Notes: generated from the letters alone by a model not told the origin. A stretch of DNA of 64,000 nucleotides from Paracoccus sp. S3-43 (GCF_029027965.1 NZ_CP119082.1:972001-1036000); one strand, 5' to 3'. Shown: positions 16,087 to 25,412, counted from the first letter of the stretch. Program-made: numbers and translations.

Positions 16087-17484
16087 TCAGGATATTTCAT
16101 AAGGTAGTGGTCCGTTCCGGTCGGCGGGGATGCGCAGGGGCCGGTCGATCGGCGGCACCGACCGCTGGTGGCAATCGGGGCGCGGACAGATCCGGCAGGA
16201 AATTCCGATGGGTTCGAAGGCGCGCGGCTTGGTCAGGTCCAGCCCGTCGGCATAGACGACGCTGCGCGCATGGGTGACCTCGCAGCCCAGGCCGATGGCG
16301 AAGCGGCGCACCGGGGCGTTGAAGGCGCCCGCGTGTTTCGACACGTCGCGCGACATCAGCAGATAGCGCATTCCGTCCGGCGTTTCGGCAAGCTGGCGCA
16401 GGAAGCGGCCCGGCTGCTCGAACGCCTGATGGACGTTCCACAGCGGACAGGCGCCGCCGAAGCGGGCGAATTGCAGGCGGGTCGCGGAATGGCGCTTGGT
16501 GATGGTGCCCGCCTGGTCGACGCGGACGAAGAAGAACGGCACCCCCTTGGCGCCGGGCCGTTGCAGCGTGGACAGCCGGTGCGCCACCTGTTCCAGCGAG
16601 GCGCCGAACAGATGCGACAGCCGCTCCAGATCATGGCGCTCGGCCTGGGCGGCGGCCAGGAAGGCGCGATAGGGCATCAGCGCGGCCCCCGCGAAATAAT
16701 TGGCCAGCCCCACCCGCGCCACGTCCCGCGCGGTCTGGCTGCGGAAGCGGGCCAGATCCAGGGTCGCGTCCAGCAGGTCGGACTGCCGTTCCAGGGCGAC
16801 CAGATGCAGAAGCTGGAACAGTTGCGTAGGGCGTTCGGCCGCGGCGTTCACCTGGATGTCGGACCCGGCGCGGCGGAACACGGCATTGGCGGGCAACTCG
16901 GTGCGCGTCACCCGGATTCCGCGCTGCGCCAGGGCGGCGACGCCCGCGTCCCAGGGGTCCAGCCGCTGCCCCGCCGGGCAGGCAAAGCGTTCGGCCGCGC
17001 GGTCCACCGCGTCGATATAGTTGTCGCAGTAATGGAAGAAGTCGCGCACCTCCTCCCACGGGGTGGACAGGGCGTTCTGGCCCGAGGCGCCGATCGCCTC
17101 GTCCAGGGCGGCCAGCCGTTCCTGGCCCTGGCGGTGGGCGCGGTACAGATCCAGGAAGGCGCGGGCCAGCACCGGGGCATTGGTCGCGGCCAGGCGCAGG
17201 TCGGCCAGCGGCGGGGTCGCGTCGAACAGCGGATCGGCCAGGGCCTCCTGCATGTCGATGACCATGCGTTCCGCGTCGCCCGCGGCCAGCGTGGTCAGGT
17301 CGACGCCGAATTCCTGCGCCAGCCGCAGCAGCACCCCCACCGAGATCGGCCGGTGGTTGTTTTCCATCTGCGACAGATAGGGCAGGGACACCCCCAGCCG
17401 TTCGGCGAACCGCTTTTGCGTCAGCCCGCTGCGCCCCCGCGTTTCGCGCAGCGACGTGCCTGCATAGATCTTCTGAGTGGCCAT
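16087..17484 (-). CDS. ScfR-family short-chain acyl-CoA responsive regulator (PccR/RamB-like)
   Basis: 465 residues: N-terminal HTH_3 domain (about 10-65, with GLTQKRFAERLGVSLPYLSQ), a long ImmA-like/DUF2083 middle region, and a C-terminal cysteine cluster CRICPRPDC. This layout is that of ScfR regulators, which sense short-chain acyl-CoAs and control, for example, propionyl-CoA carboxylase (PccR) or glyoxylate-cycle genes (RamB). Two TTTGCAAA boxes lie 15 and 36 bases upstream of its ATG. Given valine, propionyl-CoA and mutase genes in this window, a propionyl-CoA role is attractive but not proven. Divergent from a second ScfR-type gene. Confidence 0.85.
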   Translation of the reverse strand: MATQKIYAGTSLRETRGRSGLTQKRFAERLGVSLPYLSQMENNHRPISVGVLLRLAQEFGVDLTTLAAGDAERMVIDMQEALADPLFDATPPLADLRLAATNAPVLARAFLDLYRAHRQGQERLAALDEAIGASGQNALSTPWEEVRDFFHYCDNYIDAVDRAAERFACPAGQRLDPWDAGVAALAQRGIRVTRTELPANAVFRRAGSDIQVNAAAERPTQLFQLLHLVALERQSDLLDATLDLARFRSQTARDVARVGLANYFAGAALMPYRAFLAAAQAERHDLERLSHLFGASLEQVAHRLSTLQRPGAKGVPFFFVRVDQAGTITKRHSATRLQFARFGGACPLWNVHQAFEQPGRFLRQLAETPDGMRYLLMSRDVSKHAGAFNAPVRRFAIGLGCEVTHARSVVYADGLDLTKPRAFEPIGISCRICPRPDCHQRSVPPIDRPLRIPADRNGPLPYEIS

Positions 17485-17498
17485 CCCGCTCCCCCAAC

Positions 17499-17527
17499 TT
17501 TGCAAAAGCTGCCATAGCGTTTGCAAA
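17499..17527. promoter_or_regulatory. Paired TTTGCAAA boxes in the divergent ScfR promoter
   Basis: Two perfect palindromic octamers TTTGCAAA (17499-17506 and 17520-17527) are separated by 13 bases, centre to centre 21 bases, i.e. two helical turns. The same octamer, as a TTTGCAAA-X4-TTTGCAAA pair, is recalled as the PccR target in Rhodobacter sphaeroides. Position next to the start of one ScfR gene and before the other indicates autoregulation. Confidence 0.75.
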
Positions 17528-17659
17528 GCGGTCAGGGCAAGGGCCGCGATGGTGGAGGGGGGCAGGGAGCGAGTCAGGATCATGGCTGGATCGTGACGCA
17601 AAAGCGCTAAGATATCGTTGCCGCTTGCGCAGGATCGGGCGTCGGGTTTTCATCGCGGC

Positions 17660-18916
17660 ATGAAGCACCGCAACGGCAACCGCATCCTGACCGGAACCCG
17701 AATCCGCGAACGCCGCCTGGCGCTGTCGCGCCGACAGGCCGATGTGGCGCGCGCTGCGGGGATTTCAGCGGCTTACCTGAACCTGATCGAACACAACCAC
17801 CGCCCCGTGGGCGATCACCTGGTCCTGCGCCTGGCCGCCGCGCTGGAGGTGTCGGCCGCCGAACTGGCCGAGGGCCGGGAAGAAGCCCAGATCGCCGCCC
17901 TGCGCGAGGCGGCGGTGCGTCTGCCCGACGACGTGGTTCCCGAACTGGACCAGGCGCCCGAACTGCTGGCCCGATTCCCCGGCTGGGCCGCCGGGCTGAT
18001 CGCCACCGCGCGGCGCGCCGATGCGCTGGAACGCCAGCTTGTCACGCTGTCGGACCGGATGCGGCAGGATCCCTATCTGCTGGCCACCCTGCACGAGGTG
18101 CTGTCGGCGGTGACCTCGGTCCGGTCCACCGCCTCGATCCTGGCCGAGGGAGGAGAGATCCCCCCCGACTGGCGGGCGCGGTTCCATGCCAACCTGGACG
18201 CGGACAGCCTGCGCCTGTCGAATACCGCGCAGGCCCTGGTCGCCTATCTGGACAGCTTCGAGGCCCAGGACGCGATCTTCACCCCGCAGGAGGAGGTCGA
18301 GGCCTGGCTTGCCGCCGGCGCCCCGCCGGTCGAGGATGCCGGCGATCTGGCCTCGGACGCCGCGCGCGCGCTGGCCCGCGCGCATCTGCGCCGGATGGAG
18401 GAAGAGCGCGCCGCCCTGCCGGATGCCGCCCTGGCCGTGGCGGCCAAGGATCCCGATCCGCTGCGCATGGCCCAGCGTCTGGGCCAGCCGCTGGATCTGG
18501 TGATGCGCCGCCTGGCCGCGCTGAGGCCGGTGGGGTTCGAGGCCGCCGGCCTGCTGGTCTGCGACGGATCGGGGGCGCTGACGCTGCGCCGGCCCAGCCT
18601 TGGCTTTCCGCTGCCCCGGCCGGGCGATGCCTGCCCGCTGTGGCCCCTGTTCCAGGCGCTTGCGACGCCGCAGACCGCCATCGCCCATCTGGTCGAAGCG
18701 CCGTCCGGCCGCAGGTTCCGCACGCTGTCGCTGGCCACCCGCCATCAGCCGCTGGGCACGGACGGCCCGGTCCTGACCCGCGCGCAGATGCTGATCCTGC
18801 CCGAAGAGGCGGGGTCGCCCGCCCGTCCCGCCCTGCCGATCGGTCCGGCCTGCCGGATCTGCCCGCGCGCCGAATGCGCGGCGCGGCGCGAACCCTCGAT
18901 CCTGCTGACGGCCTGA
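17660..18916 (+). CDS. Second ScfR-like HTH regulator
   Basis: 418 residues with N-terminal HTH (about 10-65, TRIRERRLALSRRQADVARA and AYLNLIEHNHRP), middle DUF2083-like region with DACPLWPLFQAL, and the C-terminal cysteine cluster CRICPRAEC. Clearly a paralogue-type relative of the divergent ScfR gene but much diverged, with a Leu/Ala/Arg-rich central part. ATG at 17660 gives the conserved start. Target genes and acyl-CoA ligand are unknown. Immediately followed by a receiver-kinase operon, which has its own promoter. Confidence 0.8.
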   Translation: MKHRNGNRILTGTRIRERRLALSRRQADVARAAGISAAYLNLIEHNHRPVGDHLVLRLAAALEVSAAELAEGREEAQIAALREAAVRLPDDVVPELDQAPELLARFPGWAAGLIATARRADALERQLVTLSDRMRQDPYLLATLHEVLSAVTSVRSTASILAEGGEIPPDWRARFHANLDADSLRLSNTAQALVAYLDSFEAQDAIFTPQEEVEAWLAAGAPPVEDAGDLASDAARALARAHLRRMEEERAALPDAALAVAAKDPDPLRMAQRLGQPLDLVMRRLAALRPVGFEAAGLLVCDGSGALTLRRPSLGFPLPRPGDACPLWPLFQALATPQTAIAHLVEAPSGRRFRTLSLATRHQPLGTDGPVLTRAQMLILPEEAGSPARPALPIGPACRICPRAECAARREPSILLTA

Positions 18917-18925
18917 ATACAGGCT

Positions 18926-18955
18926 TTGACAGCACCCGCCCGCCCGTCACATTAT
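18926..18955 (+). promoter_or_regulatory. Sigma70-type promoter of the receiver / symporter-kinase operon
   Basis: TTGACA (18926-18931), 18-base spacer, CATTAT (18950-18955); the receiver gene starts about 30 bases downstream. Typical of housekeeping sigma promoters in this lineage. Confidence 0.5.
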
Positions 18956-18984
18956 CGTGGGGACATGGGGGGACCATTCGCCGA

Positions 18985-19341
18985 ATGCTCGACATCCTGA
19001 TGATCGAGGATGAACCCAACATCGCCGAGGCGGTGCGGTTCATCCTGTCCCGCGACGGCTGGCAGGTCGCGCTGCATGGCGACGGTCTGGGCGGGATCGA
19101 GGCGATCCGCGGGGCCAAGCCGCGCCTGGTGATCCTGGACGTGATGCTGCCGCACCGCTCGGGGACCGAGATCCTGGCCGAACTGCGTGGCGACCACGAT
19201 CCCAGCCTGGCGGCGACGCCGGTGCTGATGCTGACCGCGCGGGGTCAGGCCGCGCTGGAGATGCCGCGGGCCGATGCGGTGCTGGCCAAGCCCTTCGCCA
19301 ATGACGACCTGCGCGCGATGGTGCGCCGGATGCTGGTCTGA
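18985..19341 (+). CDS. Single-domain response regulator
   Basis: 118 residues: only a receiver domain. The acidic pocket IEDEPN (E8, D9), phospho-acceptor D52 (ILDVMLP), T/S position in MLTARG and K102 (AKPF) are intact. There is no DNA-binding or enzymatic output domain, so it must act by protein contact or in a phosphorelay. It is followed closely by a small two-TM protein and a symporter-like histidine kinase, its presumed partner. Confidence 0.9.
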   Translation: MLDILMIEDEPNIAEAVRFILSRDGWQVALHGDGLGGIEAIRGAKPRLVILDVMLPHRSGTEILAELRGDHDPSLAATPVLMLTARGQAALEMPRADAVLAKPFANDDLRAMVRRMLV

Positions 19342-19346
19342 CCGCC

Positions 19347-19634
19347 ATGCCCGACCGGCCGCTGTTTCTTGAACGCGCCTCGTTCCGGCGCAGGCGGCTG
19401 GGCGATGCGGCCCGCGTGCTGCCGGTGCTGGCCGCGATCCTGGTCCTGGCTCCGGTCTGGTGGGTGCCCGCCCAGGTCAGTTTTGCGACAGGCGCGGTCT
19501 GGCTGTTCGGGCTGTGGGCCTGGCTGATCGCCGCCGTCTGGGTGCTGCACCGCGCGCTGCGGCGGGCCGATGCCGCGACCCTGCGCGCCAGCCGGGCCAT
19601 CGCCGCCTCCCCGGATGACGACCATGCCCTTTGA
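19347..19634 (+). CDS. Small two-TM membrane protein preceding the symporter-like kinase
   Basis: 95 residues with a basic N-terminus and two hydrophobic helices (about 25-42 and 48-68), then a polar tail. Size, topology and position before a solute:sodium symporter-type gene recall the DUF4212 small subunits that accompany ActP-like symporters, though I cannot confirm homology. It starts 5 bases after the receiver stop and overlaps the kinase start, so the three genes form one transcription unit. It may be a subunit of the sensor kinase. Confidence 0.65.
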   Translation: MPDRPLFLERASFRRRRLGDAARVLPVLAAILVLAPVWWVPAQVSFATGAVWLFGLWAWLIAAVWVLHRALRRADAATLRASRAIAASPDDDHAL

Positions 19635-22284
19635 GGCGCTTGTCGCGGGCTGCCTGGCCTATGTCGCGCTGATGTTCGGCGTGGCCTTTGCCGCCGACCG
19701 CGCGGCGTCGCGGGGCAAGGCGGGGTGGCTGGATCATCCGGCGGTCTATACGCTGTCGCTGTCGGTCTATTGCTCGGCCTGGACGTTTTACGGGGCGGTC
19801 GGCTATGCCAGCCGGTCGGGGCTGGAATTCGCCACCATCTATCTGGGGCCGACGATCGTCTTTACCGGCGCCTGGTGGGTGCTGCGGCGGCTGGTCCGGG
19901 TCGCGCGGATGCACCATGTCACCTCGATCGCCGATCTCGTCTCGGCCCGGTTCGGCAAGTCGAACCGGCTGGCGGCCCTGGTCACGCTGATCGCGGTGAT
20001 CGCCGCGACGCCCTATGTCGCGCTGCAACTGCAATCGGTCAGCCTGTCCTTCGAGGTCTTCGCCACCGACAGCCTGGCCGACATCCCCATGGTCGGCAGC
20101 GGGGGCACGGAGCTGTGGGTGGCGGCGGGGCTGGCGCTGTTCACCATCGTCTTCGGCACCCGCAACCTGGCCGCCGACGAACGCCACCACGGCGTCGTCA
20201 CGGCCATCGCGCTTGAGGCCCTGGTCAAGCTTCTGGCCTTCCTGGCGCTTGGCATCTTTGTCGTTTGGGGTCTGGCCGACGGCCCCGGCGACATGCTGGA
20301 CCGGATCGAGGAAACGGCTGCAAGTCCTGGACGTCAGGGTTGGATCCTGCGACCGGACCGCTGGACGGCGCTGATCATCGTGTCGGGCGCGGCGGTCATC
20401 GCCCTGCCGCGCATGTTCCAGGTGCTGGTGGTCGAGGCCGCGGACGAGGACCGCCTGGCCGTCGCGGGCTGGGCCTTTCCGGCCTATCTGTTCGCCATGT
20501 CGCTGTTCGTGCTGCCCATCGCGGTGATGGGGCGGCAGCTTCTGCCCGACGACGCCAACCCGGATCTGTATGTGCTGACGCTGCCCGCCCATGCCGGCCA
20601 GAACTGGCTGGCCTTCCTGGTGTTCCTGGGCGGCTTTTCGGCCGCGACATCCATGGTGGTGGTCTGCACCATCGCCCTGTCCACCATGATCTCGAACCAC
20701 TGGCTGACGCCCTTGTGGCTGACGCTGCGCCGCAAGCCCCAATCCGGCGATCCCGAGGATCTGCGCGGCTTCGTCCTGAACGCGCGGCGTCTGGCGATCC
20801 TGGCGGTGATGGCGGTGGGCTGGGTCTATTACCGGGCCTCGGGCGGGGCGGCGGCGCTGGCCTCGATCGGGCTGGTGGCCTTCACCGGCATGGCGCAGGT
20901 GCTGCCCGCGATGATCGGCGGCCTGCTGTGGCGCGGCGCCAACCGGCAGGGCGCCTATGCCGGGGTGGGGACCGGATTCGTGCTGTGGCTGGCGCTGATC
21001 TTTTTGCCCTCGATCGGGATCGGGTCGCCGCCCGCGCTGCCGCCGGGGGTCGATCCATTGGCCTTCGCGATCTTTTTGTCACTGACGCTGAACACGCTGG
21101 CCTTTATCGCGATGTCGATCTTCGGGATGCCCGATCCGGTCGAACGCCTGCAAGGTCTGTCCTTCGTCAGCGCCGTCGATCCGGTCCGCCACAGCCGCGT
21201 GGCGCGCGGGTCCGATCAGGCCGAGCCGCTGCTGGTGATGGCCCGCCGCGTCTGGGGGGCCGAGGATGCGCTGCGCTTCTTCCAGTCCGAGGCCGCGTTC
21301 CAGGGCAAGTCGGGCTATCTGCCCGATCTGACGCCCCGCTTCCTGACCCGGCTGGAACGCCGTCTGGCGGGATCCATCGGCGCGGCCACCGCGCATGCGA
21401 TGATCGACAGCGTGGCGGGCGGGTCCGAACTGACCGTGTCGGACCTGATGCAGGTCGCGACCGAGGCGCGGCGCGCCAAGGAAGAGACGCAGCGCCTGGA
21501 AAACGCCCGCGCCGAATTGGCGCGCACCGCCCGGCAGCTGCAAGAGGCCAATGACAAGCTGACCGCCCTGTCGGTCCAGAAGGACGCCTTCCTGGGCCAG
21601 ATCAGCCATGAACTGCGCACGCCCATGACCTCGGTCCGGGCGTTTTCGGAAATCCTGCGCACGCCGGATCTGTCCCCCGCCGACCGCGACCGCTTTGCCG
21701 GGATCATCTATGACGAATCCGGCCGCCTGACCCGGCTGCTGGACGACCTGCTGGATCTGTCGGTCCTGGAAAGCGGCCAGGCGCAGCTGTCGGTCACGCC
21801 CGCGAACCTGCACGACCTGATCGAACGGGCGCTCTCGGCGGCCTCGGCCACGCGTCCCGAACGGGTCTTCCGGGTGGAACGAGAGCCCCTGTCCGAATAT
21901 GTGGGCGTCATCACCGATGCCGACCGGCTGTTGCAGGTGCTGATCAACGTCATCAGCAACGCGCGCAAATATTGCGACGCGGAACCGCCGGTCCTGACGA
22001 TCCGGGTGCGCCGGATCCTGCGCGGCGGCGCGCAGATCGACATCATCGACAACGGATCGGGGATCGAGACCGCGCGCCAGGCCCTGATCTTCGAGAAATT
22101 CGCCCGCCTGAACGACCCGGCGCGGGCCGGGGGCGCGGGCCTGGGCCTGGCCATCTGCAAGGAGATCATGGCCAATCTGGGCGGAGAGATCACCTATCTG
22201 CCCGGCCAGGGCGGCGCGGCCTTCCGCATCGTGCTGCCGCGCCGGCCGCCCGTGCCTGTGAACGCCGGATTGCGGCAGGCATAA
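19615..22284 (+). CDS. Hybrid solute:sodium symporter-like sensor histidine kinase
   Basis: 889 residues. The N-terminal half is a multi-pass solute:sodium symporter (SSF)-like domain (about 5-500), then a linker with a coiled coil (about 615-655), HisKA with phospho-acceptor H665 in ISHELRTPMTS, and an HATPase domain with DNGSG and GAGLGLAI motifs. The architecture is that of CbrA/CrbS-type kinases, which couple a transporter-like module to signalling (histidine, acetate or others). ATG at 19615 or 19624 are both possible. The ligand cannot be told from sequence. Partner: the solo receiver upstream. Confidence 0.87.
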   Translation: MTTMPFEALVAGCLAYVALMFGVAFAADRAASRGKAGWLDHPAVYTLSLSVYCSAWTFYGAVGYASRSGLEFATIYLGPTIVFTGAWWVLRRLVRVARMHHVTSIADLVSARFGKSNRLAALVTLIAVIAATPYVALQLQSVSLSFEVFATDSLADIPMVGSGGTELWVAAGLALFTIVFGTRNLAADERHHGVVTAIALEALVKLLAFLALGIFVVWGLADGPGDMLDRIEETAASPGRQGWILRPDRWTALIIVSGAAVIALPRMFQVLVVEAADEDRLAVAGWAFPAYLFAMSLFVLPIAVMGRQLLPDDANPDLYVLTLPAHAGQNWLAFLVFLGGFSAATSMVVVCTIALSTMISNHWLTPLWLTLRRKPQSGDPEDLRGFVLNARRLAILAVMAVGWVYYRASGGAAALASIGLVAFTGMAQVLPAMIGGLLWRGANRQGAYAGVGTGFVLWLALIFLPSIGIGSPPALPPGVDPLAFAIFLSLTLNTLAFIAMSIFGMPDPVERLQGLSFVSAVDPVRHSRVARGSDQAEPLLVMARRVWGAEDALRFFQSEAAFQGKSGYLPDLTPRFLTRLERRLAGSIGAATAHAMIDSVAGGSELTVSDLMQVATEARRAKEETQRLENARAELARTARQLQEANDKLTALSVQKDAFLGQISHELRTPMTSVRAFSEILRTPDLSPADRDRFAGIIYDESGRLTRLLDDLLDLSVLESGQAQLSVTPANLHDLIERALSAASATRPERVFRVEREPLSEYVGVITDADRLLQVLINVISNARKYCDAEPPVLTIRVRRILRGGAQIDIIDNGSGIETARQALIFEKFARLNDPARAGGAGLGLAICKEIMANLGGEITYLPGQGGAAFRIVLPRRPPVPVNAGLRQA

Positions 22285-22344
22285 ACCCTTTCTCAACCGC
22301 TTCTTGCCACAGTGCGGGTCAAGCAAGGGCGATTCGGGGCGATC

Positions 22345-23424
22345 ATGGCGCAATCTGGTCAGGCGGGACTGTTGAAAACGCTGCTGCGGGCGCGCAAGGG
22401 CGATCCGGACAAGCCCGGACGCATTCCCCAGCCGCAGCCCCTGTCGCCCGCCCGCGCGGCGGCCAATGCCGTGGGACGCGCGGCGGAACGGCTGTATCGG
22501 ATGCCTGTCCTGCCGGTCGAGATCAGGCCCGGCGTCGCGACCCTGGCGGATCTGCCGGAACTGCTGCCCGATCCGTCGCTGCTGATCGTGCTGCAAGGGC
22601 CGGGCGACCAGATCGGCGTGATGGCCCTGGGGTTCGAGACCGTGACCGCCCTGATCGAGGTTCAGGCCCTGGGCCGCATCACCGCGCGGCCAGCCGAACG
22701 CCGCCGCCTGACCCGCAGCGACGCGGCGATCTGCGTCGATTTCGTCAATGCGCTGATGTCCGAGTTGGGAACGGAAATGGCGGGGGTCGAGGGCTTTGGT
22801 CCGATCCAGGGCTATCGCTATGCGACCCATCTGGACGATCCGCGCCCGCTGATGCTGATGCTGGAGGATCGGCCCTATCGCAGCCTCGGCTTCGACCTGC
22901 GCTTCGGCGGAGCGGAAACCCGCGACGGCCGGATCCTGATCGCCGTCCCGCACAAATCCGACACACGCCCGGCCCTGCCGCAGCCCGCCGCGCGCAACGC
23001 CGCCCCCGAGGGCCCCGTGACCCAGCCGGACGCCGCCCCGGTCCAGACATTGGCCCGCGCCATGGCGGACGCCCCGGTCGAGGTGGTGGGCGTCCTCTGC
23101 CGCCGGACCATGACGCTGGGCGACCTGCGCGCCCTGGTTCCGGGCAAGCTGATGGCCCTGCCGCGCGTCACCCTGACGGATGCGCGGCTTGAGACGCCGG
23201 ACGGCCAGTTGCTGGCCACCGGCAAGCTGGGCGAGGCCGAGGGCTGCCATGCCTTGCGGCTGCATGACGCGGCCGGAACCGCGCCGCCGCCGCGGCTGGA
23301 CCCGGTTTCCCCGCCCGTGGCGCCGCCGCCCGCCGATCTGACCGACAACGACCCGTTCCGCGCCGTGCAGGACCGCGACGCGCCGGGCGGAGAGGTGGTG
23401 GCGGCGCGCAGCAGGGGGGCGTGA
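22345..23424 (+). CDS. FliM/FliN-family (SpoA domain) motor-switch-like protein, orphan
   Basis: 359 residues. The C-terminal part (about 235-310: PVEVVGVLCRRTMTLGDLRA, VPGKLMALPR) is the SpoA domain shared by FliM, FliN and type III secretion C-ring proteins; the N-terminal part is compatible with a divergent FliM middle domain; the last 50 residues are Pro-rich. No flagellar gene is adjacent: upstream is a kinase, downstream infA. ATG at 22345 chosen; GTG at 22312 is possible. Role as a motor switch component is therefore uncertain. Confidence 0.7.
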   Translation: MAQSGQAGLLKTLLRARKGDPDKPGRIPQPQPLSPARAAANAVGRAAERLYRMPVLPVEIRPGVATLADLPELLPDPSLLIVLQGPGDQIGVMALGFETVTALIEVQALGRITARPAERRRLTRSDAAICVDFVNALMSELGTEMAGVEGFGPIQGYRYATHLDDPRPLMLMLEDRPYRSLGFDLRFGGAETRDGRILIAVPHKSDTRPALPQPAARNAAPEGPVTQPDAAPVQTLARAMADAPVEVVGVLCRRTMTLGDLRALVPGKLMALPRVTLTDARLETPDGQLLATGKLGEAEGCHALRLHDAAGTAPPPRLDPVSPPVAPPPADLTDNDPFRAVQDRDAPGGEVVAARSRGA

Positions 23425-23438
23425 AATGCTCTTTACAC

Positions 23439-23467
23439 TTGAAATCCGGGCGTTGCGGTCGCATTTA
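23439..23467 (+). promoter_or_regulatory. Candidate infA promoter
   Basis: TTGAAA (23439-23444), 17-base spacer, CATTTA (23462-23467), about 45 bases before infA. The -10 is weak, but this is the only AT-richer stretch between the two genes. Confidence 0.35.
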
Positions 23468-23510
23468 ACCCCGGTCCCGAATCAGGCGGGGTGATCATGA
23501 TGGAGTGAAC

Positions 23511-23729
23511 ATGGCCAAAGAAGAAATGCTCGAATTCCCCGGCGTCGTGAAGGAACTCCTGCCGAATGCGACGTTCAGGGTCGAGCTGGAAAACGGCCAT
23601 GAGATCATTGCGCATATGGCGGGAAAGATGCGCAAGAACCGCATCCGCGTCCTTGCCGGCGACAAGGTGCAGGTGGAAATGAACACCTATGACCTGTCCA
23701 AGGGACGGATCAATTACCGCTTCAAGTGA
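23511..23729 (+). CDS. infA: Translation initiation factor IF-1
   Basis: 72-residue S1-like OB-fold protein; binds the 30S A site during initiation. [19 protein letters not shown] start, [17 protein letters not shown] core and the [12 protein letters not shown] end are canonical. ATG at 23511; an ATG two codons earlier is rejected because MAKE is the conserved start. Followed by maf in the same direction with a 28-base gap. Confidence 0.97.
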   Translation: MAKEEMLEFPGVVKELLPNATFRVELENGHEIIAHMAGKMRKNRIRVLAGDKVQVEMNTYDLSKGRINYRFK

Positions 23730-23757
23730 CGCGGCCTTCCGACAGGAGGGCACCGCG

Positions 23758-24366
23758 ATGACCCCGCGCGCCCCGGCCGCATCGCGCCCGCGTCTGATCC
23801 TGGGTTCGGCCAGTCCGCGCCGCCTGGATCTTCTGGCGCAGATCGGCATCGTTCCCGATGACATCCGCAGCGCCGATCTCGACGAAACCCCGATCAAGGG
23901 CGAAACGGCGCGCGATTACGTGCGGCGCATCGCCCGGGCCAAGGCCCATGCCCTGGATCCGGCCCCGGACGAGGTGCTGCTGTGCGCCGACACCACCGTC
24001 GCGGTGGGCCGCCGCATCCTGGGCAAGCCCGAATCCCGCGATCAGGCCGCCGCCTTCATGCGCCTGATGTCGGGACGGCGCCACCGCGTCCTGACCGCCG
24101 TCGCCCTGCGCCACGGCGGCACGACGCGCGATCGTCTGGTGGAAACCACCGTGCGGATGCGCCCGATCGGCGCCGCCGAACTGGAAGCCTATCTCGATAT
24201 CGGCGACTGGCAGGGCAAGGCGGGCGGCTATGCCATCCAGGGGGCGGCGGCGGCCTTCATCCCCTGGATCCGGGGATCGTTTTCATCCGTGGTCGGCCTG
24301 CCCCTGTCCGAAACGGCCGCCATGCTGGCCGCCTGCGGCATAACCATGAAGGAATCCCGCCCATGA
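23758..24366 (+). CDS. maf: Maf-family nucleotide pyrophosphatase
   Basis: 202 residues. LGSASPRR (about 16-23), the CADTTV motif, and [14 protein letters not shown] are those of the YhdE-type Maf enzymes that hydrolyse dTTP/UTP and modified nucleotides to monophosphates, linked to house-cleaning and septation control. ATG at 23758 follows AGGAGGG. Its stop overlaps the next gene's ATG (ATGA at 24363), a strong operon sign. Confidence 0.92.
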   Translation: MTPRAPAASRPRLILGSASPRRLDLLAQIGIVPDDIRSADLDETPIKGETARDYVRRIARAKAHALDPAPDEVLLCADTTVAVGRRILGKPESRDQAAAFMRLMSGRRHRVLTAVALRHGGTTRDRLVETTVRMRPIGAAELEAYLDIGDWQGKAGGYAIQGAAAAFIPWIRGSFSSVVGLPLSETAAMLAACGITMKESRP

Positions 24367-25412
24367 AGGGACGCCAGGTCATCCTGGGCGAGCTGTTCGG
24401 GGCCGAGGCCGCCGCCTTGATCGAGGACGGCGTTCTGACCGACCTGCTGGTCGACGCCAACCTGCTGACGCCGTTGGTGCCGGGGGACATCTGCCGGGGC
24501 GTGGTCGAACGGCTGATGAAGGGGCAGGGCGGCGTCTTCCTCCGCCTGCCCGACGGTCAGCGCGGCTATCTGCGCGACCGGTCCGGCCTGCGGGAAGGCC
24601 AGGGCCTGCTGGTCCAGGTGACCGGCGTGGCCGATGAGGGCAAGGCGATTCCCGTGACCTCCCGGATCGTGTTCCGGGGCCGGCATGTGCTGGTGACCCC
24701 CGGCGCGCCCGGCATCAACGTCTCTCGCCGCATCCGCGAGGCGGATCTGCGCGCGGACCTGACCGGCCTGGGCGAAGCCGCCGCCCCGCCCGAGGGCACC
24801 GGCATCATCTTCCGCAGCCTCTGCGCCCTGGCCCCCGGCGACGAGATCGCCGAGGAATTGCGCAGCCTTCTGGACCTGTCCGCCAAGGTCGCGGGCGAAC
24901 TGGCGGGGGCGCCCGAACTGCTGCTGGGCGCCGCCTCTCCGCACGAGCAGGCCTGGATGGACTGGGCGGACCCGGAACCCGACGCGGTCGAGGAGGGCGA
25001 GGGCAGCTTCGACCGCTGCGGCGTGCTGGAGGCGGTGGACGCCTTGCTGTCGCCAGACGTGCCTCTGCCCGGCGGCGCCCATGCCGTGATCGAACCCACG
25101 CGCGCCCTGCTGGCCATCGACGTGAACACCGGCCAGGACGCCAGCCCCGCCGCCGCGCTGAAGGCCAATATCGCGCTGGCCCGCGACCTGCCGCGTCAGT
25201 TGCGCCTGCGGGGTCTGGGCGGGCAGGTGGTCGTCGATTTCGCCCCGATCCCCAAGCGCGACCGCGCCACGCTGGACCAGGTGCTGCGCGCCGCCTTCAA
25301 GGGCGAAAGCGCCGAAACCTCGCTGATCGGCTGGACCACCATGGGCCTTTACGAGATCAACCGCAAACGCGACCGCATCCCGCTGCACCACCTGGCACGG
25401 GGGCGCGGCTGA
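24363..25412 (+). CDS. Ribonuclease E/G family protein, short form
   Basis: 349 residues, much shorter than E. coli RNase G (489). A shortened S1-like N-terminal region is followed by the catalytic domain; the two metal-binding Asp motifs are present as AIDVNTG and [12 protein letters not shown], and [16 protein letters not shown] is typical. The zinc-link and small domain of RNase E/G appear to be missing after the DNase-I-like domain, so oligomerisation may differ. Coupled by a 4-base overlap to maf and by TGATG to yacG. Confidence 0.85.
   Translation: MKGRQVILGELFGAEAAALIEDGVLTDLLVDANLLTPLVPGDICRGVVERLMKGQGGVFLRLPDGQRGYLRDRSGLREGQGLLVQVTGVADEGKAIPVTSRIVFRGRHVLVTPGAPGINVSRRIREADLRADLTGLGEAAAPPEGTGIIFRSLCALAPGDEIAEELRSLLDLSAKVAGELAGAPELLLGAASPHEQAWMDWADPEPDAVEEGEGSFDRCGVLEAVDALLSPDVPLPGGAHAVIEPTRALLAIDVNTGQDASPAAALKANIALARDLPRQLRLRGLGGQVVVDFAPIPKRDRATLDQVLRAAFKGESAETSLIGWTTMGLYEINRKRDRIPLHHLARGRG

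Noticed and set aside
17485..17659. Additional small gene between the two ScfR genes
   Set aside because: In-frame extensions of both genes exist but cover the operator boxes and have no conserved look.
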